Shown one piece after another: positions 1 to 5,509 of a stretch of DNA of 5,509 nucleotides. The notes beneath the pieces are model-generated. The model was not told where the DNA came from and searched no databases. It saw only the letters and a list, made by a program, of their open reading frames with translations. The translations under genes were made by a program, and so were the position numbers. Origin of the DNA: a bacterium (lineage in GTDB: Bacteria > Electryoneota > Electryoneia > Electryoneales > Electryoneaceae); the NCBI GenBank assembly GCA_014729955.1, contig WJJA01000548.1, forward strand, positions 1-5,509. Reading direction: 5' to 3'. Position 1 is the stretch's first letter, and each line of letters begins with the position of its first letter.

Positions 1-1
1 C

Positions 2-2041
2 AATACACTGGTCTGGGAAACCGAAGGTCTGCCTTCTTCCAGTCTCGATTCCTTATGGGTAGAGATCGAGCAATACGGCTTCATCCCCGTCGAAGCACAT
101 CCATCCGTACCCAACAGCTATAATCTTGCCAACCCGGCGAATCCGTCCTTCGGACCGTTCACACAGGACGAAACCTACCAGTGGCGTGTGTATTACGGTC
201 CGCAAGGCAACCCTCGCTATCAATCGCAATCCTGGACATTCACCGTCGCACCCGCTGCGATCGTCGATCTGACCCTGCAGGGTACGGAGGAAAACATCGT
301 CACCACCGATGCGATCACCTTCGAGTGGAACCCGGAGAACATGCCGAATACTGCGTCGGTTGCCTCTCGCTATACGGTGACGATTTACGAGGCAGGTGCA
401 GAACTTCAAACACTCGAAGCGACTGCACCAAACACCTACAATTGGACAGTTGCACGTGAGACACTCGCTCCGGGCGAATATGAATGGGACGTGACCTACA
501 ACGAGCCTGACAATACACACGGTTTTGTGCCGATCGTCTCCGAGCGTGCCGCTCTGACGTACGACCCCGAACCCGATCCTCCGACGCTCTCCTCGCCTGA
601 CGATAACCAACAGATCGCTACCAGTGACTGGCCGGTCACCTTTGAATGGACGGCTTCAGATCCCAATCTGCCCCATCCGTTTGAAGCCTACAACCTGGAG
701 TTCACGTCTCCGCGTTTCCAGGGCATGGTTGTGCAAGTCAGCATCGACGATGAAACCGCTCGTTCGTATAGCATGGATCAGTCGGAACTGGAAGAGACGT
801 TCGGGAATTGGAACGGCAACGCTCCGATCAACTGGAAAGTCGTCGGTCTGCGGGGCACGTGGAGCAAGGAATCGGGTGAGAGACGTATCATGGTCCGCGG
901 GCGCCGGCCCAACGAATTAACTATTACCGAACCGCAGGGGGAAACATGGGAGAGGAACTTGCCTTTCTCCTGGTCGGCCCCACCCAACACCTATTCCAAT
1001 TTTATTATTGAATTTTCTTCTGAAGACGCGACCAACAACCGAACATTTGGGGCGCGGATAGCGGAAGAAGGTAGAAGAACACTAATCTTCCCTCGCGATC
1101 GTATATTCGAACACCTCGGGATCCAGAACTACGAACCGTCTGATCCTCCAACAACCTGGACAGTCACGATCACCGGAGAACCTGCGCAGGGCAGTCCTGT
1201 ATCCGACTCTGAAACGTTCACTTGGCATGTTCGTGATTTGACCATGCCTCAGATGCAGAGCCCGCAGGAAGAAACATTTGTAGTCGGCGACAACATCGAA
1301 TTCGTCTGGACTCATTCCGATGAAGACTGGACCGTTTACGAGTTGACTATTGAGAATATAGATGGCACTACTTTTCAACGTCGTTACAGCGTGCAGGAAT
1401 TGGGCAACCCGCAGGAAGGTGCTCAGATCAGTCGTATATTCCCGACAAACGCTGAGGCTGTATTTCCGACCACCGGGTTCTACTTTTGGAAAGTAAACGG
1501 TTTCACCGGAGACCACGGCTATGCCGAGCGTTCGATGAACGAAAGCTACAGGTTTTCCCTCGAACCAGCTTCCGGCGGTGGTCCCGGCGGTGGTCCCGGG
1601 GGTGGTCCCGGGGGCGGTCCCGGCCTTCCCGGAGGTCCGGGCGGTCTGGGTGGCGATCCACCCCTTACCAATTCCTATTTCATTCCGATTTGGCCCGCTG
1701 CGAACACCAGCATGGCGATCGTGAACGGTTCCCCCCGTTCGATCACGGCACGCTGGTCGCTGCAATTCTCCGCGGAAGAACTGGTGGAAAACCGGGAGGA
1801 CCTGCGTTTCAGCTATGGGAATTTGGTAAGTGGAGTAATGGTTCCCCTGGAAGAAAACCTGACGCCGAACAGCACCACTCAGATCACTTTCAACCTGACC
1901 ATGAATATCGACGATCTTGAGCCGGGCGATCCACCCGTGGATGTGACGATGTACTGGGCGGTACGAGTTCAGGGTGAGGCACAGTCTGCCATACGCGTAC
2001 CCTTCACCATGCAGGTCTCACCACCGGTCGGGGGAGATTAA
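2..2041 (+). CDS. Multi-module fibronectin type III-like surface or secreted protein (5' end outside window)
   Basis: The reading frame is open from the first complete codon at position 2, so the GTG at 188 is not a real start; the gene begins upstream. The visible 679 residues form repeated beta-sandwich modules with a core [IVL]-x-F-x-W strand (ITFEW, VTFEW, LPFSW, IEFVW) and a later W-x-V strand. Rough boundaries in visible residues are 1-85 (partial), 86-191, 192-302, 303-412 and 413-523. A Gly/Pro linker follows (525-553), then a C-terminal beta-rich module (554-679). This resembles FN3/Ig-like arrays of surface and secreted proteins in Bacteroidota-like bacteria; the role may be adhesion or matrix binding, which is inference. 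No catalytic motif and no recognisable type IX secretion C-terminal signal is visible. The signal peptide, if any, is off-window. The protein is striking for having no cysteine and only three lysines in 679 residues. An Ig-like label would fit as well as FN3. Confidence 0.85.
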   Translation, partial: NTLVWETEGLPSSSLDSLWVEIEQYGFIPVEAHPSVPNSYNLANPANPSFGPFTQDETYQWRVYYGPQGNPRYQSQSWTFTVAPAAIVDLTLQGTEENIVTTDAITFEWNPENMPNTASVASRYTVTIYEAGAELQTLEATAPNTYNWTVARETLAPGEYEWDVTYNEPDNTHGFVPIVSERAALTYDPEPDPPTLSSPDDNQQIATSDWPVTFEWTASDPNLPHPFEAYNLEFTSPRFQGMVVQVSIDDETARSYSMDQSELEETFGNWNGNAPINWKVVGLRGTWSKESGERRIMVRGRRPNELTITEPQGETWERNLPFSWSAPPNTYSNFIIEFSSEDATNNRTFGARIAEEGRRTLIFPRDRIFEHLGIQNYEPSDPPTTWTVTITGEPAQGSPVSDSETFTWHVRDLTMPQMQSPQEETFVVGDNIEFVWTHSDEDWTVYELTIENIDGTTFQRRYSVQELGNPQEGAQISRIFPTNAEAVFPTTGFYFWKVNGFTGDHGYAERSMNESYRFSLEPASGGGPGGGPGGGPGGGPGLPGGPGGLGGDPPLTNSYFIPIWPAANTSMAIVNGSPRSITARWSLQFSAEELVENREDLRFSYGNLVSGVMVPLEENLTPNSTTQITFNLTMNIDDLEPGDPPVDVTMYWAVRVQGEAQSAIRVPFTMQVSPPVGGD
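1574..1621 (+). repeat. 12-nt tandem repeat (4 units) encoding a (Gly-Gly-Gly-Pro)4 linker
   Basis: Four in-frame 12-nt units follow each other. The first two are identical (GGCGGTGGTCCC); the third and fourth differ by one and two bases. Each encodes Gly-Gly-Gly-Pro. The pattern decays into a further Gly/Pro/Leu-rich stretch up to about 1656. The linker separates the last FN3-like module from the C-terminal module and is probably flexible and extended. Because each unit is a multiple of three, gain or loss by slippage would keep the frame. Confidence 0.9.
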
Positions 2042-2067
2042 GGGTTGCCGGGTGTTCGACAGATCCG

Positions 2068-2115
2068 AGTGCTGCAGCATTCACAGCAGACTCGTTCAGC
2101 TGTCAGGTCACACGC
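2068..2115 (+). repeat. Split intergenic repeat, copy 1
   Basis: A 48-nt stretch aligns without gaps to 3531-3578. Three blocks are identical: AGTGCTG (2068-2074), GACTCGTT (2089-2096) and GTCAGGTCACACGC (2102-2115). The spacers between blocks have the same lengths (14 and 5 nt) in both copies but diverge in sequence. Overall 35 of 48 positions match by hand count. It lies 27 nt after the stop codon of the surface-protein gene. Its function is unknown. Confidence 0.6.
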
Positions 2116-2236
2116 TGGATATAACGGGAGTACGACATGACGAACCGCTATAGGATCTGACGGGTATTCAGCGAGGTTGCTGCCGAAACCACATTTGCTG
2201 TGATTACACAAGAACATGAACAAGAACTTTCCAACC

Positions 2237-2265
2237 GCGCGGGACTTTCGAGTCTCGCGCTTTTT
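2237..2265 (+). terminator. Rho-independent terminator after the surface-protein gene
   Basis: A 10-bp stem GCGCGGGACT / AGTCTCGCGC (one G-U pair) closes a TTCG tetraloop and is followed directly by TTTTT. It lies about 195 nt after the stop codon at 2041 and 93 nt before the ATG at 2359. It therefore ends the upstream transcript. It also argues against any start for the next gene upstream of it, such as the in-frame GTG at 2200. Confidence 0.9.
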
Positions 2266-2348
2266 CTCGTTTCTCCGTATACCACGGGCGCTCTCGGTTC
2301 GCGGATGATATATTCCGTGCGACCGAATCCCCTCTTGACAGGATGCCC

Positions 2349-2352
2349 GGAG
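2349..2352 (+). promoter_or_regulatory. Ribosome binding site that fixes the start at 2359
   Basis: GGAG stands 6 nt before the ATG at 2359. Other in-frame starts upstream (GTG at 2200, ATG at 2305) either precede the terminator or would add residues unlike a GNAT N-terminus. Confidence 0.7.
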
Positions 2353-2358
2353 CGCTTC

Positions 2359-3468
2359 ATGGACACTTCATTCTCCGTACGCACGATGGAACCGGAGGAG
2401 AAAAAGGCGATCAACCGCATGGTCTGGAAGAACCTGTCGTTCTTCGAGGCATTGCTGTTCTATCTCAGCCGGGAAACCCTGGTGGCGGTGCACGACGACG
2501 AAATTGTCGGCGTTGTGACCTTCAAAGTGTTCAAGCTGTCGAAGAACCGAACGATCGGCCTGATGGCCTGGGCGGCAACGGCGAAATCGGTACGCGGGTC
2601 CGGTGTCGGACGTGCCCTTTATGACAAAGCACGCGCAAGGCTGCTGGAGAGGGGCGCGGACGATATCGTCGGGTGTGTGGAAGGGCTGAACATTCCCTCC
2701 TGGCGCCTGCTGTCCACCGAGAACTTCTCCTGGCTGGGCTTCACACGGCAGATCCGCCGCTACGGCCTCTTCGGCACCTTCAAACTCTGGATCAAGATCT
2801 TTCACCTGCCGGACATCGGCCATTTTCTCTGGGTGGGTCGTGCGGACGGTGAACCTCTCCCGGAACGGCACCGTGAAAACGGCAGCGAGCTGCTCGCCTG
2901 GATCGGCAACCTGTTCGCCATGCTCGTGCTCGCGACCGGCGGGCTGTGGCGTATGATGGGAGATGTCCCGAAACCGTCGGTTATCCTGGTCACGTTGCTG
3001 TGCTACCTGCTCCTGTTCGGGGCACGCGAGGCAGGCATGCGACTGGTCGCGGCCGTGAAGAAGATTCCGGTCCGGTTTCGCGCGTGGGAGTCCGGCTACG
3101 TTCTCGCCGGCGTTATGGCGACAGCGTTCGGCACCATCATTCCCCTGCCGGGCAATGTGTACCCGAAAGACATGGCATCCGTGCGCAGGGAAACGCTGTG
3201 GAGCACCCTCGGACCGATCGCGCTGGGCGGCATTACCGCTGTCCTGGTGGTAATGGGGGTGTCCTGGTGGTTGCGGGATGTCTTGACCGGCATGCCGGGT
3301 AGTGTGGCGAAATACACCTTCATCTTCGGCAGCTTTGTCTACCTGATCGACGTCGCTCTGCCGTTCTTCCCGTTCACTCCCTACAACGGTCGGCGATTGC
3401 TTGCGTGGCACAAAGCCGTCTGGGGGATCGCCGCCCTGATCGGGGTCGGCCTGTTCTTTCTCTGGTAG
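2359..3468 (+). CDS. GNAT acetyltransferase fused to an M50 (site-2 protease)-like membrane domain lacking zinc ligands
   Basis: The 369-residue protein has two parts. Residues about 5-160 form a GNAT fold: strands LVAVHDDEIVGVVTFKVF (41-58), the acetyl-CoA loop R79-G-S-G-V-G84 (R/Q-x-x-G-x-G), and a motif-B-like region N111...S114 ending G127-F128. It should transfer an acetyl group from acetyl-CoA to an amine; the substrate is unknown. Residues about 177-369 hold some six membrane segments (177-196, 206-222, 247-264, 283-304, 318-336, 353-369). From memory of the family, they follow the M50 plan: an HExxH-like helix, an FRxW-G segment (240-246), a G-x-I-x-PG-V turn (258-267), a GPIALGG helix (285-291), and a final P-x-x-PLDG-like loop followed by W-x-x-x-VW. 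The key residues are changed: HExxH reads R223-E-A-G-M227, and the Asp of LDG is Asn343. A protease function is therefore unlikely. The GNAT part should lie in the cytoplasm at the membrane. The GNAT call is firm; the M50 relationship is moderately sure. The gene appears to be transcribed alone. Confidence 0.85.
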   Translation: MDTSFSVRTMEPEEKKAINRMVWKNLSFFEALLFYLSRETLVAVHDDEIVGVVTFKVFKLSKNRTIGLMAWAATAKSVRGSGVGRALYDKARARLLERGADDIVGCVEGLNIPSWRLLSTENFSWLGFTRQIRRYGLFGTFKLWIKIFHLPDIGHFLWVGRADGEPLPERHRENGSELLAWIGNLFAMLVLATGGLWRMMGDVPKPSVILVTLLCYLLLFGAREAGMRLVAAVKKIPVRFRAWESGYVLAGVMATAFGTIIPLPGNVYPKDMASVRRETLWSTLGPIALGGITAVLVVMGVSWWLRDVLTGMPGSVAKYTFIFGSFVYLIDVALPFFPFTPYNGRRLLAWHKAVWGIAALIGVGLFFLW

Positions 3469-3530
3469 GCTGTGCACGGTCTGATCGTGCCGGGATGCGG
3501 GTTCACACCACGCAGTCGAGTGCCGTGACC

Positions 3531-3578
3531 AGTGCTGAAATCAATCCAGTTGACTCGTTGATCCGTCAGGTCACACGC
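3531..3578 (+). repeat. Split intergenic repeat, copy 2
   Basis: This is the second copy of the element at 2068-2115, with identical blocks at 3531-3537, 3552-3559 and 3565-3578 and the same spacing. It begins 62 nt after the stop codon of the GNAT-fusion gene, so both copies sit in the 3' region of a gene. A weak inverted match to the 14-nt block (11 of 14 positions) occurs at 3640-3653. Confidence 0.6.
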
Positions 3579-3594
3579 ACGATGCATTCCTGTG

Positions 3595-3626
3595 CAAGAC
3601 CTGCCGGAACGTTCTGTCGGGTCTTG
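3595..3626 (+). other. 32-nt imperfect palindrome (stem-loop or operator)
   Basis: CAAGACC at 3595-3601 pairs with GGTCTTG at 3620-3626, and pairing continues inward to the central GGAACGTTC. Of 16 opposed positions, 13 are Watson-Crick, two are G-U and one is a mismatch. There is no T-run after it, so it is not a standard intrinsic terminator. It lies 126 nt after the GNAT-fusion stop and about 145 nt before the next promoter. It could be a transcript-end hairpin, a protein-binding dyad, or part of the neighbouring repeat element. Confidence 0.6.
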
Positions 3627-3769
3627 GCCCTCGTCAGCGGTGTGTGACCCTACCACAAAACGGATCGTCAACGGCACCGGGTACTCCCTGCAACTCCACC
3701 TCCCATGATGGTTTCTCCCTCCGATACAGACCTGCCTGCGTTTGCGGCCTTGATTTCACCCTCTGACTG

Positions 3770-3799
3770 TTTGCTTGTTGTGTATATGTGTTAACTTTG
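3770..3799 (+). promoter_or_regulatory. Bacteroidota-type promoter (-33 TTTG, -7 TAACTTTG)
   Basis: TTTG at 3770-3773 and TAACTTTG at 3792-3799 are separated by 18 nt. TAACTTTG matches the TAnnTTTG -7 consensus of the Bacteroidota primary sigma factor exactly; the spacer is one base shorter than the usual range of about 19-21. Transcription would start near 3806, giving a leader of about 30 nt before the ATG at 3835. Confidence 0.65.
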
Positions 3800-3822
3800 A
3801 TGCCTCACAACCCGATGAGACG

Positions 3823-3828
3823 AGGAGG
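3823..3828 (+). promoter_or_regulatory. Strong Shine-Dalgarno for the outer-membrane barrel gene
   Basis: AGGAGG stands 6 nt before ATG 3835. It selects this start over the in-frame upstream ATG at 3775, which overlaps the promoter and would place 20 non-signal residues before the signal peptide. Confidence 0.85.
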
Positions 3829-3834
3829 TTTGAG

Positions 3835-4428
3835 ATGAGAAAGCTGCTGCTGACCATTACAGCACTTGCACTGGGAAGCTTCGCCTATGCACAGCAGGGT
3901 TCGGTTACCGGACTGGGGGTGAAAGCGCATTTCGGTTTCGCGTCGGTGAGCGGTGAGGATGCCGGCGGCGCCGATCCCGCGCTTGGCTATGCAATCGGCG
4001 GGTTTGCCGATTTCTTCCTCACGGAACATGTCAACATCACCCCGGAATTGCAGTATGTTAAACGCGGGTACCACACCGACCTGGATGAACAGGAAGCGAT
4101 CCATGTGGACTACCAGTATATCAGCGTGCCGGTGATGGCCAAATACGCCTGGCAGATGAACGAGCTGAGGCCGTTTCTCCAGGTCGGTCCGGAGTTTGGT
4201 ATTCTACTCCGCGCGGACTGGGACGGCAACGACTTCACCGAGCAGACGACGGCGCTGGACTTCGGGCTCAATGTCGGAGGTGGTGTCCAGATCACACAGC
4301 GCTGGGGTGCGGAAATGCGGTACTTCTTCGGCCTGAAGTCTACCGATGAAGGCGGCGATACCGACATTCGCAACACCGGTGCGATGTTCGGCGTGACCTA
4401 TAACTTCCTTGGTGTGCCCGGGCGATAA
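3835..4428 (+). CDS. Small outer-membrane beta-barrel protein, PorT-like porin family
   Basis: The protein has 197 residues. Residues 1-19 are a classic signal peptide: positive R2-K3, a hydrophobic core LLLTITALALG, and cleavage after A17-Y-A19 before QQ. The mature part of about 178 residues consists of alternating-pattern beta strands ending in aromatic girdle residues, for example GLGVKAHFGFASV, AIGGFADFFL, VNITPELQYVKRGY, YISVPVMAKYAW, LRPFLQVGPEFGILL, LDFGLNVGGGVQI and WGAEMRYFFGL. This is the usual pattern of the OMP_b-brl_2 (PorT-like) family of roughly 8-stranded outer-membrane barrels common in Bacteroidota. There is no cysteine. The ligand or role is unknown; members are often structural or of unknown function. 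The gene has its own promoter, a strong ribosome binding site and a terminator, so it is probably a well-expressed single-gene unit. The last residues (NFLGVPGR) follow the final strand and lack a terminal aromatic. Confidence 0.9.
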   Translation: MRKLLLTITALALGSFAYAQQGSVTGLGVKAHFGFASVSGEDAGGADPALGYAIGGFADFFLTEHVNITPELQYVKRGYHTDLDEQEAIHVDYQYISVPVMAKYAWQMNELRPFLQVGPEFGILLRADWDGNDFTEQTTALDFGLNVGGGVQITQRWGAEMRYFFGLKSTDEGGDTDIRNTGAMFGVTYNFLGVPGR

Positions 4429-4471
4429 TGGATCTGATCGAATCCGGGTTTCTACCCTTTCGCCGTACAAG

Positions 4472-4500
4472 CCTCTGCGGCAGGTACCGCAGAGGTTTTT
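4472..4500 (+). terminator. Rho-independent terminator after the barrel gene
   Basis: A perfect 9-bp stem CCTCTGCGG / CCGCAGAGG with a CAGGTA loop is followed by TTTTT. Upstream AAG can extend the pairing with the T-run. It lies 43 nt after the stop codon at 4428. Confidence 0.95.
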
Positions 4501-4828
4501 GTTCGAGCGAATTGCAGCATTCCGAACCCGGCTCATGGTTTCAATGCAACCCGCGTGTGTCCCTTCTTGCAGGCGATCATCACGCACTCCATCCGCATGT
4601 AACCCGATCCCGGCTTGCAGTGTCTAACCCACAACAGACATAATGAGCGCCGGTTCCATACGGGAAGCGACCGATGATCGTTCAGGGGCGATCACGTTTC
4701 TCCGGTTGAGCCGGGTGCCCGGTCGTCCGCAAAGGCCGGAGAAAAAGGATTCGTTTCTATATCAGTTGAGAGCCGGCAACAGCGCGGAGTTCGCGCGGGA
4801 TTCCGTCGCATCAGCAAGGTCTGTTGCC
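4501..4828. other. Intergenic region before the permease gene
   Basis: No independent gene is convincing here. A sigma70-like pair TTGCAG (4615-4620) and CATAAT (4639-4644) is separated by 18 nt but does not match the Bacteroidota consensus. From 4628 onward the permease frame is open, with an ATG at 4643 that lacks a Shine-Dalgarno. Short inverted repeats occur at 4675-4694 (TGATCG/CGATCA, 8-nt loop) and 4697-4744. Confidence 0.5.
4697..4744 (+). other. Long-loop inverted repeat in the presumed permease leader
   Basis: TTTCTCCGG (4697-4705) is the exact reverse complement of CCGGAGAAA (4736-4744). The 30-nt spacer holds a near-palindrome CCGGGTGCCCGG (4711-4722). If it is transcribed it could fold into a branched stem 85 nt before the permease ATG. 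I do not recognise a known riboswitch class. Confidence 0.4.
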
Positions 4829-5509
4829 ATGATCCGTCACGCCCTTACCCTCTTCTTTCGTTCGGTACGCCGCAGCCCGGGCATTTCAGCAATCAACCTC
4901 ATCGGCCTGGTGCTGGGCTTTACTGTGGTGCTGCTGATTTCTCTGTTTGTGGCCCATGAATTGAGCTACGATCGTCACTTCCCCAACGCGGATCAGGTCG
5001 TCCGTCTGATCACACGATTCCGTGTCGGAACACAGCAGGATCTCACCGCGCCCGTCGCCTCTTCATCGATGGCGATGGATCTGGCAAACGGGATCGACGA
5101 GATTGAGACCGTTCTGCGAATCGACACCTGGGGCGGCGAACGGCATGTGCAGGCGGGCGACAAAACCTTCGTCGAGCGCAAGCTGCTCTACGTCGATTCC
5201 ACCTTCTTCGACGTGTTCCCGTTTCCCCTGAAGCAGGGCGATCCGAAAACCGCGCTCAATCGTACCGATACCGTGGTACTCACGGAAGAGGCTGCGCAAC
5301 GGTACTTCGGTCGTGAGGATCCGGTCGGGCAGGAGTTGATCCTGGACAATTACCCGGACAGGAAGTATATCGTAACGGGCGTACTGGAGACGATCACCGA
5401 ACCTACCCATCTCCGGGAATTCAGTGTGTTGATCTCCTGGGTGACCAAGAAGGTGCCCGATGACGATCCCTGGATCAATAACGTCAACTGGGCGACCTAC
5501 TTTGTGCTC
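4829..5509 (+). CDS. FtsX/MacB-like ABC transporter permease (3' end outside window)
   Basis: The frame is open from ATG 4829 to the last base, giving 227 residues. Residues 1-19 are a basic amphipathic start (LFFRSVRRSPG). Residues about 20-42 form the first membrane helix, with the N-x-x-G-x-x-x-G pattern (N23, G26, G30). It continues into ELSYDRHFPNADQVVRL (44-60), the hallmark junction of this family. The rest is the periplasmic MacB_PCD-type domain, with YVDSTFFDVFPFPL (121-134), a G-D/P-x-x-AL motif, VVLTEEAAQRYFG (149-161), DPVGQ (164-168) and a V-T-G-V strand (182-185). Full-length relatives in Bacteroidota are around 800 residues with two FtsX halves. They work with a LolD/MacB-type ATPase in peptide, lipoprotein or stress-related export; no ATPase gene is visible upstream. 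A weak AAGG (4816-4819) lies 9 nt before the ATG. An in-frame ATG at 4643 would add 62 residues, but family members start close to the first helix, so 4829 is preferred. Confidence 0.9.
   Translation, partial: MIRHALTLFFRSVRRSPGISAINLIGLVLGFTVVLLISLFVAHELSYDRHFPNADQVVRLITRFRVGTQQDLTAPVASSSMAMDLANGIDEIETVLRIDTWGGERHVQAGDKTFVERKLLYVDSTFFDVFPFPLKQGDPKTALNRTDTVVLTEEAAQRYFGREDPVGQELILDNYPDRKYIVTGVLETITEPTHLREFSVLISWVTKKVPDDDPWINNVNWATYFVL

Noticed and set aside
1082..1765. Minus-strand open frame opposite the surface-protein gene
   Set aside because: Its translation is low-complexity across the Gly/Pro repeat and shows no domain; the plus strand encodes regular FN3-like modules through the same region.
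2309..2316. TATATTCC as a -7 element for the GNAT-fusion gene
   Set aside because: It matches TAnnTTTG only partly and no TTTG is found at the expected distance upstream; too weak to call.
2335..2340. Exact TTGACA hexamer, a possible sigma70 -35 box
   Set aside because: It lies only 18 nt before the ATG, leaving no room for a -10 element and leader, and the host appears to use a different consensus.
2200..2358. GTG at 2200 (or ATG at 2305) as start of the GNAT-fusion gene
   Set aside because: The GTG extension would be read through the terminator hairpin at 2237-2265. ATG 2359 has GGAG at a 6-nt distance and gives a normal GNAT N-terminus.
2368..3477. Long open frame on the minus strand, 369 codons, opposite the GNAT-fusion gene
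   Set aside because: It is the antisense shadow of a GC3-biased gene. Its translation is rich in Gln, Arg, His and Pro with no fold or motif, while the plus-strand frame has clear GNAT and membrane features.
3474..3490. Short stem GCACG...CGTGC just after the GNAT-fusion stop codon
   Set aside because: It has only 5 bp, with a 7-nt loop and no T-run; not enough for a terminator.
3405..3647. 80-codon plus-strand frame overlapping the end of the GNAT-fusion gene
   Set aside because: It has no ribosome binding site, overlaps the fusion gene for 64 nt, and its translation shows no recognisable pattern; it mostly crosses the repeat and dyad.
4409..4643. Two short plus-strand frames across the terminator at 4472-4500
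   Set aside because: Both run through a strong intrinsic terminator, lack convincing start signals and have Arg/Ser/Cys-rich translations typical of noncoding GC-rich DNA.

Overview
The window carries four genes, all on the + strand. Two are complete and two are cut by the window edges. The DNA is moderately GC-rich. The best clue to the host is the promoter in front of the third gene, TTTG-N18-TAACTTTG, which fits the Bacteroidota-type -33/-7 consensus (TTTG ... TAnnTTTG). A small PorT-like outer-membrane barrel and a MacB/FtsX-type permease of the kind abundant in this group agree with that. Clear Shine-Dalgarno sequences (GGAG, AGGAGG) and the GC-rich codon use suggest a deep or GC-rich member of the Bacteroidota/FCB group, for example a Rhodothermia-like lineage, rather than a flavobacterium. 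This placement is inference.

Layout. Positions 2-2041 hold the 3' part of a long gene for a secreted or surface protein. It is built of about five roughly 105-110-residue beta-sandwich (fibronectin type III-like) modules, a Gly-Pro-rich linker encoded by a 12-nt tandem repeat, and a C-terminal beta-rich module. Positions 2042-2358 are intergenic, with one copy of a split repeat and a textbook Rho-independent terminator. Positions 2359-3468 encode an unusual fusion of a GNAT acetyltransferase with a multi-pass membrane domain that resembles a site-2 protease (M50) lacking its zinc ligands. Positions 3469-3834 are intergenic, with the second copy of the split repeat, a strong 32-nt dyad, and the promoter and ribosome binding site of the next gene. 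Positions 3835-4428 encode a small outer-membrane beta-barrel protein, followed by a strong terminator at 4472-4500. Positions 4501-4828 contain no convincing separate gene but do contain a 9-bp inverted repeat with a 30-nt spacer. Positions 4829-5509 hold the 5' part of an FtsX-like ABC transporter permease that runs off the window.

The genes look like separate transcription units: intergenic gaps exceed 300 bases each time and two gaps contain strong terminators. They share a cell-envelope theme (surface adhesin-like protein, membrane-bound acetyltransferase, outer-membrane barrel, inner-membrane permease), but nothing in the sequence shows that they form one pathway. The most interesting item is the GNAT/M50-like fusion with a degenerate active site. 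Next is the repeated 48-nt intergenic element that follows both the first and the second gene.
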